This document shows positions 1-6,621 of a stretch of 15,755 nucleotides of DNA, in pieces. Location of the stretch: the NCBI GenBank assembly GCA_900543305.1, contig UQQZ01000054.1:1-15755 (forward strand), given 5' to 3'. The notes beneath the pieces are model-generated. The model was not told where the DNA came from. It worked only from the letters and a program-made list of their open reading frames with translations, and made no database searches. Each line of letters starts with the position of its first letter. Within the stretch, counting starts at the first letter, position 1. The translations under genes were made by a program, and so were the position numbers. The DNA comes from an uncultured Oscillospiraceae bacterium (GTDB lineage: Bacteria > Bacillota > Clostridia > Oscillospirales > Acutalibacteraceae).

Positions 1-685
1 CCTGACCGGAGATGATGAGGGGGGTACGGGCCTCGTCGATGAGGATGGAGTCCACCTCGTCCACGATGGCGAAGGCGTGGCCCCGCTGCACCAGCTCGCT
101 GGCGTAGATGCACATATTATCCCGCAGATAGTCGAAGCCCATCTCGTTGTTGGTGCCATAGGTGATGTCGCAGGCGTAGGCGGCTTTTTTCTCCTTAGAG
201 GTCATGCCGTTCATGGCAAGGCCCACGGTCAGCCCCATAAAGTTGAACACACGGGCCATCATCTCCCCCTGGTACTTAGCCAGGTATTCATTGACGGTAA
301 CCACATGGACTCCCTTGCCGGTGAGGGCGTTCAGGTAGGCGGGCAGAGCCAGGGTGAAGGTTTTACCTTCACCGGTTTTCATTTCGCTGATCCGGCCCTG
401 ATGGAGGATCACGCCGCCCTGAACCTGCACCGGAAACAACCGGATGGAAAGCACCCGGTCCATGGCCTCCCGGCAGACGGCAAAGGCGTCGGTAAGGATA
501 TCATCCAGGGTCTCTCCCTTCTGGAGCCGCTCTTTCAGGACACCGGTTTGGGCTTTGAGTTCCTCGTCACTCATCTGTTTATATTTGTCTTCCAACCCCA
601 ACACCTGATTCACCAGGGGCTGAATACGTTTTAATTCTCGTTTGCTGTAATTTCCGAACAGCTTGGTCAAAATACTGTTTGCCAT
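1..685 (-). CDS. secA: Preprotein translocase ATPase SecA, N-terminal part (cut by window edge)
   Basis: SecA is the cytosolic motor that drives unfolded preproteins through the SecYEG channel using ATP. The 228 residues visible start MANSILTKLFGN and show the SecA nucleotide-binding domain 1: an LFPVQVQGGVILHQG segment (res 83-97), Walker A MKTGEGKT (102-109), the VTVNEYLAK segment (129-137), ITYGTNNEMGFDYLRDNM (174-191) and the DEVD Walker B box with SILIDEARTPLIISG (209-227). The preprotein cross-linking, helical-wing and C-terminal zinc regions lie outside the window. Start choice is uncertain: in-frame ATGs occur at 697, 694 and 685. The only ribosome-binding-like string, AGAAAGG (705-699), sits 4 nt from the ATG at 694 and 13 nt from that at 685. 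I chose 685 because the protein alignment begins naturally there. Identification is from the motifs and is firm; truncation is due only to the window. Confidence 0.97.
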   Translation of the reverse strand, partial: MANSILTKLFGNYSKRELKRIQPLVNQVLGLEDKYKQMSDEELKAQTGVLKERLQKGETLDDILTDAFAVCREAMDRVLSIRLFPVQVQGGVILHQGRISEMKTGEGKTFTLALPAYLNALTGKGVHVVTVNEYLAKYQGEMMARVFNFMGLTVGLAMNGMTSKEKKAAYACDITYGTNNEMGFDYLRDNMCIYASELVQRGHAFAIVDEVDSILIDEARTPLIISGQ

Positions 686-706
686 AGTGAGCATCATGCC
701 TTTCTA

Positions 707-727
707 AAAGGGGAGGAAATCCCCTTT
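707..727 (-). promoter_or_regulatory. Leader hairpin just upstream of secA
   Basis: A perfect 8-bp inverted repeat, AAAGGGGA (727-720 on the minus strand) with TCCCCTTT (714-707) and a 5-nt loop, ends only about 10-22 nt before the possible secA start codons. The loop and 3' arm contain CCTCC, which resembles anti-Shine-Dalgarno sequence. The stem is followed by just one extra T, so it is a poor intrinsic terminator. It may stabilise the leader or affect ribosome access. The structure is seen; its role is inferred. Confidence 0.5.
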
Positions 728-776
728 CGGTTCATTGGACCTTTCACTGCGCAGCTGCGGCGCATATACGGGTTTT

Positions 777-806
777 ATTATAGCACGGAGCCGGCGCCCA
801 TTGCAA
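777..806 (-). promoter_or_regulatory. Probable sigma-A promoter of secA
   Basis: On the minus strand a -35 box TTGCAA (806-801, 4/6 match to TTGACA) is followed after 18 nt by a perfect -10 box TATAAT (782-777). Transcription would start near 770, giving a leader of roughly 75-85 nt that includes the hairpin at 727-707. It lies back to back with the promoter of the exporter gene. Confidence 0.65.
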
Positions 807-856
807 GAAAAGCCACACTTTGTTTACAATTTCCCCCACTTCTTTTGTTCCAGGCC

Positions 857-885
857 TTTTCAGAGAGGAAAAAATTTGTTATAAT
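857..885 (+). promoter_or_regulatory. Probable extended -10 promoter of the MATE exporter gene
   Basis: A -35 box TTTTCA (857-862, 4/6) and a perfect -10 box TATAAT (880-885) are separated by 17 nt, and the -10 is preceded by TGT (877-879), the extended -10 TGn motif. Transcription would begin near 892. This is downstream of the ATG at 845, so it rules that codon out as the start of the exporter when this promoter is used. Confidence 0.7.
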
Positions 886-919
886 AGCATGCATTTTGAA
901 ACAAGATAGGATGTGTGGT

Positions 920-2302
920 ATGCAAGCGCAGGAAACAAGACAAAACAAAATGGGGACCGCCCCGGTACTGCCCCTGATTTTTTCCATGGCTCTGCCCGCC
1001 ATGTTCTCCATGCTGGTGCAGGCTTTGTACAACATCGTGGACAGCTACTTTGTGGCCCAGGTCAGTGAGAAAGGACTGGCTGCCGTTTCTCTGGCATTCC
1101 CCCTGCAAAACCTGTTGATCGCCTTTGCGGTGGGCACCGCAGTGGGCGTCACCTCCCTGATCTCCCGGCGGCTGGGACAGGGACGTCAGGAAGAAGCCGA
1201 CAGTGCCGCCGCCCACGGCATTTTATTGGCCCTGTGCACCTGGGTTCTCTTTGCCCTCTATGGTGCCTTTTTCTCCACCCCCTTCTTCAGGCTTTTTGAG
1301 TCCGACCCCGACATTGTCCGGATGGGGGATCAGTACATTTCCATCTGCTGCATCTTTTCCTTCGGCGTCTTCGTGGAGGTCACCCTGGAAAAGACCTTGC
1401 AGGCCACCGGCAACATGATCTGGCCCATGATCTTCCAGCTCATCGGTGCCATCACCAACATCATCCTGGACCCCATCATGATCTTTGGCCTGCTGGGCTT
1501 CCCCGCCATGGGCGTGGCCGGCGCCGCCATTGCCACCGTTTGCGGCCAGATTCTCGCCATGATTGTCAGCATTCTGGTGATCACCTTCCGGGAACATGAG
1601 GTTCACGTCACATTCCGGGGCTTCCGGCCCAGCTGGAAAATCATCAAGGACATCTATGTGGTGGGGATCCCCTCCATCGTCATGCAGTCCATCGGAACCG
1701 TCATGACCATGGCCCTCAACGGAATTCTCTCCTCCTTCTCCACCGCTGCCTACACGGTCTTTGGTCTGTACTTCAAGCTTCAGTCCTTTGTGTTCATGCC
1801 CGTGTTCGGCCTGAACCAGGGCCTGCTGCCCATCTTGGGCTTCAACTACGGGGCCCGGAACAAGAAACGCATGATGTCTGCTTTTCGCTCCGGCTGCGTC
1901 ATCGCCCTGGTGATTATGGGGGTGGGCATGTTGATTTTCCTTCTGTTCCCCCAGGCTCTGCTGGGCATCTTCAACGCCTCCCAGGAGCTACTGGAAATCG
2001 GCGTTCCCGCCCTGCGGATTATCTGCACCTGCTTCCTGTTCGCCGCTTTGGGCATCGTGTCCTCCACCTTGTTCCAGGCTGTGGGCCGGGGTGTCTACAG
2101 TTTGGTGGTGTCCCTGCTGCGGCAGCTGGTGGTGCTGGTACCTGCCGCCTGGATTCTGGCCCAGGTCACCCACCAGGTCACCGCGGTGTGGTGGGCTTTC
2201 CCCATTGCCGAATGCTTCTCCCTGGTCATCAGCATTGTGTTCTTCCTGCGGCTCTACAACAAGGAGATCCGTCACCTGGATCAGGCTTCCCAAACACGGT
2301 AA
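920..2302 (+). CDS. MATE-family multidrug/Na+ (or H+) antiporter
   Basis: This is a polytopic inner-membrane exporter of the MATE (multidrug and toxic compound extrusion) family, 460 aa with about 12 hydrophobic segments, matching the family's usual 440-480. These proteins couple cation influx to export of drugs or metabolites; the substrate cannot be read from sequence. Diagnostic stretches are PLIFSMALPAMFSMLVQALY and the following NIVDSYFVAQ in helices 1-2, GVTSLISRRLGQGR after helix 3, and FGLNQGLLPILGFNYGARN at the start of the second half. The ATG at 920 is preferred: AGATAGG lies 9 nt upstream and the promoter is at 857-885. The in-frame ATG at 911 is too close to that site, and the ATG at 845 precedes the transcription start. 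The gene stands alone and ends 14 nt before a strong terminator. Confidence 0.93.
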   Translation: MQAQETRQNKMGTAPVLPLIFSMALPAMFSMLVQALYNIVDSYFVAQVSEKGLAAVSLAFPLQNLLIAFAVGTAVGVTSLISRRLGQGRQEEADSAAAHGILLALCTWVLFALYGAFFSTPFFRLFESDPDIVRMGDQYISICCIFSFGVFVEVTLEKTLQATGNMIWPMIFQLIGAITNIILDPIMIFGLLGFPAMGVAGAAIATVCGQILAMIVSILVITFREHEVHVTFRGFRPSWKIIKDIYVVGIPSIVMQSIGTVMTMALNGILSSFSTAAYTVFGLYFKLQSFVFMPVFGLNQGLLPILGFNYGARNKKRMMSAFRSGCVIALVIMGVGMLIFLLFPQALLGIFNASQELLEIGVPALRIICTCFLFAALGIVSSTLFQAVGRGVYSLVVSLLRQLVVLVPAAWILAQVTHQVTAVWWAFPIAECFSLVISIVFFLRLYNKEIRHLDQASQTR

Positions 2303-2316
2303 TCGTCTTTTCCCTC

Positions 2317-2357
2317 AAAAAAAATCCGGCAGGCTTCCCGGCCCGCCGGATTTTTTT
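2317..2357. terminator. Bidirectional intrinsic terminator between exporter and histidine kinase genes
   Basis: An 8-A run (2317-2324), a GC-rich stem TCCGGC..GCCGGA (2325-2350; one mismatch, then three more pairs, 6-nt loop) and a 7-T run (2351-2357) form a terminator usable from both sides. It ends the plus-strand exporter and the minus-strand kinase operon; the kinase stop codon (2358-2356) overlaps the T run. Confidence 0.9.
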
Positions 2358-3714
2358 ATGGTTGCCTCACAGGAAGGGTCACGGTAAACCGGCTTCCCTC
2401 TCCCAAGGTGCTTTCCGCCGTCACGTCTCCCCCGTGGGCCTGGGCGATCCATCGAACCATGGAAAGTCCCAGCCCGCTGTTATCTGAGGTGCGGGAAGGG
2501 TCTGCCTGGTAAAACCGGTCCCAGATTCGGGGCAAGTCCTCCGGGGCAATGCCGATGCCGTCATCCCGCACTGACAGCTTTATCTGATCCCCCTGACGGT
2601 TCAAGGTCATCCAGATGTGTCCGCCCCGTTTCCCGTAGGTCACGGCATTTTGCAGCAGATTTCCCCAAAGCCGAAGCAGCAGCGTCTGGTCTCCGGTCAG
2701 GTGGATCCCCTCCTGAATCCGGGGAATCAAAGTGATCTCCCGTTCCGCCGCCACCTGGGTGAATTCCTCTGCTTCCAGCTGGCTCAATTCGCTGAAATCC
2801 AAGTCCTCCAAAGTCAGCTTAGCCCTGCCTTGATCCGCTCGGGAAAGGAGCAGCAGCTGGGACACCATTTCTCCCATGGACCGGGTTTTCTGGGCAATGG
2901 CCTCCACCTCCCGGCGGCTCTCTGGGGAAAGATCCTCCCGGGACAAAAGCTCCTCACAGTGCATGGTCATCACCGTGAGTGGGGTGCGCAGTTCGTGGGC
3001 CACGTCGCTGGCAAACTGCTTCTCCCGCTGAAATCCCGCCTGGATGGCATCCAGCAGGCTGTCAAAGGTTTGGGCCAGGGTGTAGATCTCGTCCCGGCCT
3101 TCCCCCAGCTGCACCCGGCTGGAAAGATCCCGCTCCCGCTGGATTTTCTGTACCGTCCGGGTAATTTGGGACACCGGCCCCAGCGCACGCCGGCTCAGCA
3201 GATATCCACAAACGGCCGTCAGCAGAATCAGGGCCGGAAAAAGGATCAGCGCCAGGCGCAGAGTGTATCGGAAATCCCGTTCCGCGTCGCTGAGGGATAC
3301 CACTCCCCGCAGCACCAGGTTGTGGTACCCATCCACCGGAAAGAGCAGATCCATCACATAGTATTCCGTGTCCCCGGCGGTGACTTTCCGCAGTTCCCCA
3401 TCGGAGAAGGCCAGGTCGTAAGTAAATCCGTAGGGAAGCTTTCCGTAAAGGAGGGTGGCGTCTTCCGGCTCGTACACCGAAAGGTAGACCCCGTTTTCCA
3501 GATCCAGCAGCTCCGAGTCAAACTCCAGCCGGTTTTGCCGGTAGGCAACATCCTCGATGGAACCGGACACCCGTTCCTCCAACACCCCCTGAACATTGGC
3601 CAAAATTTCCTGGGAACTAGCGGAAAACAGCACCGCCAGCACCCCGCAGACCACCAGGGTCATTAGGCCGGTGTGAAACAATACCAGCCGTGTTTTCAGC
3701 GAAAGCCTTTTCAT
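2356..3714 (-). CDS. Membrane sensor histidine kinase (HAMP/HisKA/HATPase, OmpR-partner type)
   Basis: This 452-aa transmembrane kinase senses an outside or membrane signal, autophosphorylates on histidine and passes phosphate to the regulator encoded just upstream. Order of parts: TM1 (about res 10-30), extracytoplasmic region of about 120 residues (31-150) with no domain I recognise, TM2 (about 152-174), HAMP linker (about 175-226), dimerisation/phosphoacceptor box FASDVAHELRTPL with His240, and the ATP-binding domain with N box NLLQNA (Asn356), G1 box DDGIGIAPEDL (384-394), F box IWDRFYQADPSRT and G2 box GLGLSM (414-419). All catalytic motifs are intact. Its ATG overlaps the regulator's stop as ATGA, so translation is probably coupled. 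Being third after the PepSY gene suggests the PepSY protein feeds into or modulates the sensing. Confidence 0.95.
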   Translation of the reverse strand: MKRLSLKTRLVLFHTGLMTLVVCGVLAVLFSASSQEILANVQGVLEERVSGSIEDVAYRQNRLEFDSELLDLENGVYLSVYEPEDATLLYGKLPYGFTYDLAFSDGELRKVTAGDTEYYVMDLLFPVDGYHNLVLRGVVSLSDAERDFRYTLRLALILFPALILLTAVCGYLLSRRALGPVSQITRTVQKIQRERDLSSRVQLGEGRDEIYTLAQTFDSLLDAIQAGFQREKQFASDVAHELRTPLTVMTMHCEELLSREDLSPESRREVEAIAQKTRSMGEMVSQLLLLSRADQGRAKLTLEDLDFSELSQLEAEEFTQVAAEREITLIPRIQEGIHLTGDQTLLLRLWGNLLQNAVTYGKRGGHIWMTLNRQGDQIKLSVRDDGIGIAPEDLPRIWDRFYQADPSRTSDNSGLGLSMVRWIAQAHGGDVTAESTLGEGSRFTVTLPVRQP

Positions 3715-4388
3715 GATTCCCCATCCTTCAACACATACCCGTAACCCCGCACGGTGTGTATGTACTTTTTCTCATGACCCTCATCCAGTTTTTTTCGGAG
3801 ATAACGGATGTACACATCGATCACATTGGAGCCTCCGGAAAAATCGTAATCCCACACATGCTGCTCCAATTTATCCCGGCTTAGGACGATCCCCGCGTTC
3901 TGCATCATGTAGCGGAGCAGAGAATATTCCTTAGAGGACAGGGAAATCTCCTTTCCCCCCCGGAACACCTGGCGGGTATCCAGACGCAGTTCCAGGTCCC
4001 CCACCCGAAGCAAAGTGGTTTTATCCCCCTGAGGACGGCGCAGCAGCACCCGCAGCCGGGCCAGAAGCTCTTCAAAGGCAAAGGGCTTGATCAGATAATC
4101 GTCGGCTCCGGCGTCCAGCCCAGCCACCCGGTCTTCGATGCTGTCCCGGGCCGTGAGCAGCAGCACCGGCACCCGGTTGCCCTCCTGCCGCAGCCGCTTC
4201 AGAACTCCGATCCCGTCCAGCCGGGGCATCATGATATCCAGCACCAAAGCGTCGTATTCCGCCCCTGCCAGGTAGTCGAATACCTCTTCCCCGTCAAAGC
4301 AGGCGTCTACGCTGTAATCTGCCTCCTTCAAGCGCTTTTTCAAAAGCTCATTTAATTCCCGTTGGTCCTCCGCAATCAATATCCGCAT
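3711..4388 (-). CDS. OmpR/PhoB-family DNA-binding response regulator
   Basis: This 225-aa transcription factor has an N-terminal receiver domain (res 1-115) and a C-terminal winged helix (about 125-222). The receiver has acidic pocket E7/D8, phosphoacceptor D51 in VLDIMMP, switch T79 in LLLTA and K101 in LIKPF. The output domain ends with the recognition region GGSNVIDVYIRYLRKKLD and wing VRGYGYVL, typical of OmpR/PhoB proteins, which bind direct repeats as head-to-tail dimers. The ATG at 4388 is chosen because AAGGAG lies 7 nt upstream and MRILIAED is the normal receiver start; an in-frame upstream start at 4427 would add 13 unrelated residues. It shares the sequence ATGA with the kinase gene and lies 60 nt after the PepSY gene. 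The direct repeats at 5447-5463 are candidate self-binding sites. Confidence 0.96.
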   Translation of the reverse strand: MRILIAEDQRELNELLKKRLKEADYSVDACFDGEEVFDYLAGAEYDALVLDIMMPRLDGIGVLKRLRQEGNRVPVLLLTARDSIEDRVAGLDAGADDYLIKPFAFEELLARLRVLLRRPQGDKTTLLRVGDLELRLDTRQVFRGGKEISLSSKEYSLLRYMMQNAGIVLSRDKLEQHVWDYDFSGGSNVIDVYIRYLRKKLDEGHEKKYIHTVRGYGYVLKDGES

Positions 4389-4410
4389 GGCCTGCTCCTT
4401 CCACCTGCAA

Positions 4411-4439
4411 GGCGGCCCCAGGCTCACCCTGGCGCCGCC
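4411..4439 (-). other. Intercistronic hairpin between PepSY and regulator genes
   Basis: The 60-nt gap holds a strong GC-rich stem: 4411-4422 pairs with 4428-4439 (11 of 12 positions, one C-C mismatch) around a 5-nt loop. No T run follows; instead the regulator's ribosome binding site AAGGAG comes next. It is therefore unlikely to be an intrinsic terminator and could protect the upstream message from 3' exonucleases or lower downstream expression. Structure seen; role inferred. Confidence 0.6.
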
Positions 4440-4448
4440 CCGTCTCTG

Positions 4449-5399
4449 TCAATCCCGATAGTCTACACTCCACTCGATGAAGGTTCCTGTGGAGGCGTCA
4501 ATTTCGAACTCGTACTCCGTCCGATCGTAGTACACTTCCCCTTCGAAAAGATTCCGGCCGTCGTCATAGTCCTCTTTGATCCGCACATTGTCCGCCGTGG
4601 CTCCGGGAACCCGGTCCAGCACCAACTGAGTGGCCTCCTCCAAGGTGACGGCCTTTGCAGTCTGGCTGGAAGTCTGGTTGTTCCCAGTAACAGGGGTCCA
4701 CCCCTCCACATCCGAGTCATATCCCAGAATGTCTCCGGTGTCCTGGGCGATTTCGTAGTCGTATTCTGTGGTCCCTACGGCGAATTCCACGTCGTACACC
4801 GCCCGGCCATCCTCATAGTCCGCCTTGACCCGGTACAGGGTGGCCTCTTCTGCGGTCACACCCGCATGATTCAGGGCAATCTGCTTGGCTTCCTCTTCGG
4901 TGATAGTACCGGTGCTGTATTGAGAGGTAGTCTCCTGGGCGTCAGATTCCGGCTGCTCCCCAGCAGAGGATTCCTGAGCTTTCTGACCGGCGTCCTTCTT
5001 TTGGTCCTCTACGGTCTGGTTCTCCGCAGAATTTTCCTGGGCTGCCTGGAACATCTTTACCTGATCGTATGAGTATTTTACCACTTCTCCGGAGTCCTTG
5101 GCCACATCGCATTCATAGGCCCGTTCCTGGGTGGAGAACTCCACCTGGTACACTGCCCGGCCGTCTTTCTTCTCCTCTTCCACCGAAAGGGACACTGCGT
5201 CTTCCTGGGCCACTCCCGCGTGTTCCAGAGCAATGGCAGCGGCCTGGGCTTCTGTGACAGCCCGGCCCCCGCCCAGGAGGCTGACCGCCAACGCGGTGAT
5301 CCCCACCACCGCCAGCACCGCCCCAATGGCGATGGGCACTACAATTTTAGCGTTGATTTTGTGAAGCAAGTTTTTCATTTTTTCCAATAAGTTTTTCAT
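4449..5399 (-). CDS. Membrane-anchored protein with three PepSY-like repeats
   Basis: The 316-aa product has a short basic N-terminus, one hydrophobic anchor (about res 19-42) and an acidic extracytoplasmic part with three PepSY-type repeats: about 48-112, 165-230 and 249-316. Each begins with a V/ITxEEA helix (VTEAQAAAIALEHAGV, ITEEEAKQIALNHAGV, VTLEEATQLVLDRVPG) and continues with a DGRxxYxVEF-like strand and a D(T/S)G turn. The first two repeats are joined by a linker (about 113-164) rich in Q, E, S and D. PepSY domains are known as small extracytoplasmic modules of protease propeptides and regulators; what this one binds is unknown. The ATG at 5399 has AGGGAG 8 nt upstream. The N-terminus is a tandem duplication, MKNLLEK/MKNLLHK, which gives a second in-frame ATG at codon 8. 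It is first in the operon with the regulator and kinase. Confidence 0.88.
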   Translation of the reverse strand: MKNLLEKMKNLLHKINAKIVVPIAIGAVLAVVGITALAVSLLGGGRAVTEAQAAAIALEHAGVAQEDAVSLSVEEEKKDGRAVYQVEFSTQERAYECDVAKDSGEVVKYSYDQVKMFQAAQENSAENQTVEDQKKDAGQKAQESSAGEQPESDAQETTSQYSTGTITEEEAKQIALNHAGVTAEEATLYRVKADYEDGRAVYDVEFAVGTTEYDYEIAQDTGDILGYDSDVEGWTPVTGNNQTSSQTAKAVTLEEATQLVLDRVPGATADNVRIKEDYDDGRNLFEGEVYYDRTEYEFEIDASTGTFIEWSVDYRD

Positions 5400-5430
5400 G
5401 AGGAACTCTCCCTTCTCTTAGATTGGCTCC

Positions 5431-5463
5431 AGTGTATCATGGGAAAATTAAAGGAAGATTAAA
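5431..5463 (-). promoter_or_regulatory. Candidate promoter and regulator-binding repeats of the PepSY two-component operon
   Basis: On the minus strand two identical TTTAAT hexamers (5463-5458 and 5452-5447) start exactly 11 bp apart, the spacing used by OmpR/PhoB-family dimers. The second copy lies 10 bp upstream of a -10-like TACACT (5436-5431, 4/6, preceded by TGA), i.e. where a -35 box would be. No good -35 hexamer is present, as expected for an activator-dependent promoter. A 10-bp palindrome AAGAATTCTT (5463-5472) adjoins the repeats. The repeats are seen; autoregulation is inferred. Confidence 0.5.
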
Positions 5464-5571
5464 AGAATTCTTATTTTTTACCTTACCCCAGAACCGGGAA
5501 AAAGTCAACGGGTCACCTGGACAGGCTTTGCAGAATAGGATGGTAGGAAACTAAACTCAGGAGGCGATCCC

Positions 5572-6144
5572 ATGCCAATCCGCATTTTCATCGATCAAGG
5601 CCACAACCCCAGCGGTGTCAATGCCGGGGCCGAAGGCTTCGGGCTCCGGGAACAGGATGTGAACTACGCGGTGGGGATGGAACTGGCCAGGCTCCTCAAC
5701 AGCGATCCCCGCTTCACCGCCAGAGTGTCCCGGACCACTCCTTCCGAAACCCTGGGCACCAGCAATTCCACCAGTTTGCAGCGCCGGGTAGCCTTGGCCA
5801 ATTCCTGGCCCGCAGACTACTTCATCAGCATCCACTGCAATGCCAACACCAACCCTGCCATCAACGGCACCGAAGTCTATGTGTACCAGCAGAACACCCA
5901 GGCTTATTGGCTGGCCCAGCATGTGCTGGGCGGCATTGTGGAAGAGGTGGGCACTCGGGACAACGGGGTCAGGCTCAATCCCAACCTCTATGTGCTGCGC
6001 CGGACCTCCATGCCCGCCATTCTGGTGGAACTGGCTTACCTGTCCAACGGAGGAGACGCCCTCAAACTCCGGGACCAGCAGCCCGCTTTTGCCCGGGGCA
6101 TTTACAACGGCCTGCTCAGCTACTTCGGCCTGCCGCCCCTGTAA
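5572..6144 (+). CDS. N-acetylmuramoyl-L-alanine amidase (Amidase_3 family), no signal peptide
   Basis: This 190-aa protein is a single zinc amidase domain that cleaves the bond between muramic acid and the stem peptide of peptidoglycan. Zinc ligands are visible as H11 (DQGHNP), E27 (GLREQDVN) and H88 (ISIHCNA), and the catalytic glutamate as E153 (VELAYLSN). There is no signal peptide, transmembrane segment or cell-wall binding domain, and the domain fills the whole chain. Related amidases involved in sporulation or daughter-cell separation usually carry an export signal, so this one may act as a phage-type lysin, in a mother cell, or be released by lysis. The start is firm: AGGAGG (5559-5564) lies 7 nt before the ATG. 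It is monocistronic, divergent from the PepSY operon and convergent with the next gene. I found no convincing promoter hexamers upstream. Confidence 0.93.
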   Translation: MPIRIFIDQGHNPSGVNAGAEGFGLREQDVNYAVGMELARLLNSDPRFTARVSRTTPSETLGTSNSTSLQRRVALANSWPADYFISIHCNANTNPAINGTEVYVYQQNTQAYWLAQHVLGGIVEEVGTRDNGVRLNPNLYVLRRTSMPAILVELAYLSNGGDALKLRDQQPAFARGIYNGLLSYFGLPPL

Positions 6145-6165
6145 CAACCACGGGGAAATTCTCTC

Positions 6166-6201
6166 AAAAAATCCAGGGACCGGCCCAGTGTGGCCAGTCC
6201 C
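6166..6201 (-). terminator. Intrinsic terminator of the small 86-codon gene
   Basis: Read on the minus strand, a stem GGGAC-T-GGCC / GGCC-G-GTCCC (6201-6192 with 6185-6176, one mismatch, 6-nt loop) is followed after four bases by six Ts (6171-6166). It begins 22 nt after the stop codon of the small gene. On the plus strand there is no T run, so it would end the amidase transcript only weakly. Confidence 0.7.
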
Positions 6202-6223
6202 CGAAATTCCTCTTAGGACGTGT

Positions 6224-6484
6224 TTACCGTCGGGGCGCCCTGGGTTCTCCCTGCCCCGGGCAAGCCCGCGTCCCTTTCCGCTTTCCAGGTGCCTCCTTGG
6301 GAATCGCCAAGGGGGAAAGCTCCTGGTAAGCTTCCCACTGAGCTTTCGTTTCCGGCGGTGTGAACATCAAACCGGTACATTCATTGGCCGAGGCCACCGA
6401 ACCCCCTTCGGGAAACATTTCCTCACCCAGAGACTCGTGTTCGCCATAGCCCCCTTCCGGCTTGGGGAAATGAGATGGATTCAT
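6224..6484 (-). CDS. Small hypothetical protein, 86 aa, unrecognised
   Basis: I do not recognise this protein. It begins MNPSHFPKPEGGYGEHESLG, is rich in P, E and G, has a single central Cys-containing segment NECTGLMFTPPETKAQWEAY followed by QELSPLAIPKE, and ends in a basic tail rich in R, K, P and G. There is no signal peptide or membrane segment. Support for a real gene: AAGGAAG lies 8 nt before the ATG, and the gene has a terminator directly downstream (6201-6166) and is separated from secF by another (6605-6564). The codon pattern in the first 60 codons looks coding. A GTG at 6493 would be too close to the ribosome binding site. A -10-like TATATT (6564-6559) exists upstream but its -35 is poor. 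Could be a cytosolic or sporulation-stage small protein; this is a guess from size and composition only. Confidence 0.65.
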   Translation of the reverse strand: MNPSHFPKPEGGYGEHESLGEEMFPEGGSVASANECTGLMFTPPETKAQWEAYQELSPLAIPKEAPGKRKGTRACPGQGEPRAPRR

Positions 6485-6563
6485 GGAACGCACTTCCTTT
6501 CCTGACTTTCTGGGCCTTAGGGTGCGCGTTTCTCCAGGGAATATTCGGGCGTCTGAAGAATAT

Positions 6564-6605
6564 AAAAAAGCTGTAACCGCTTTTTCAGGCAGCTACAGCT
6601 TTTTT
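6564..6605. terminator. Intrinsic terminator after secF
   Basis: A perfect 12-bp inverted repeat AAAAAAGCTGTA (6564-6575) / TACAGCTTTTTT (6594-6605) with an 18-nt loop lies 16 nt after the secF stop. With A and T runs on the two sides it can work in either direction; on the minus strand it ends secDF. GC content of the stem is modest, so some readthrough into the small downstream gene is possible. Confidence 0.85.
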
Positions 6606-6621
6606 TACGTTGTAACAACGT

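Noticed and set aside
2617..3666. A plus-strand open frame of 349 codons opposite the histidine kinase
   Set aside because: All kinase motifs are intact on the minus strand and the mirror frame shows only low-complexity Q/H/G/P-rich sequence.
6559..6590. Promoter for the 86-codon gene using TATATT at 6564-6559
   Set aside because: The hexamer overlaps the secF terminator T run and the -35 position (TGAAAA) matches only 3/6; too weak to list.
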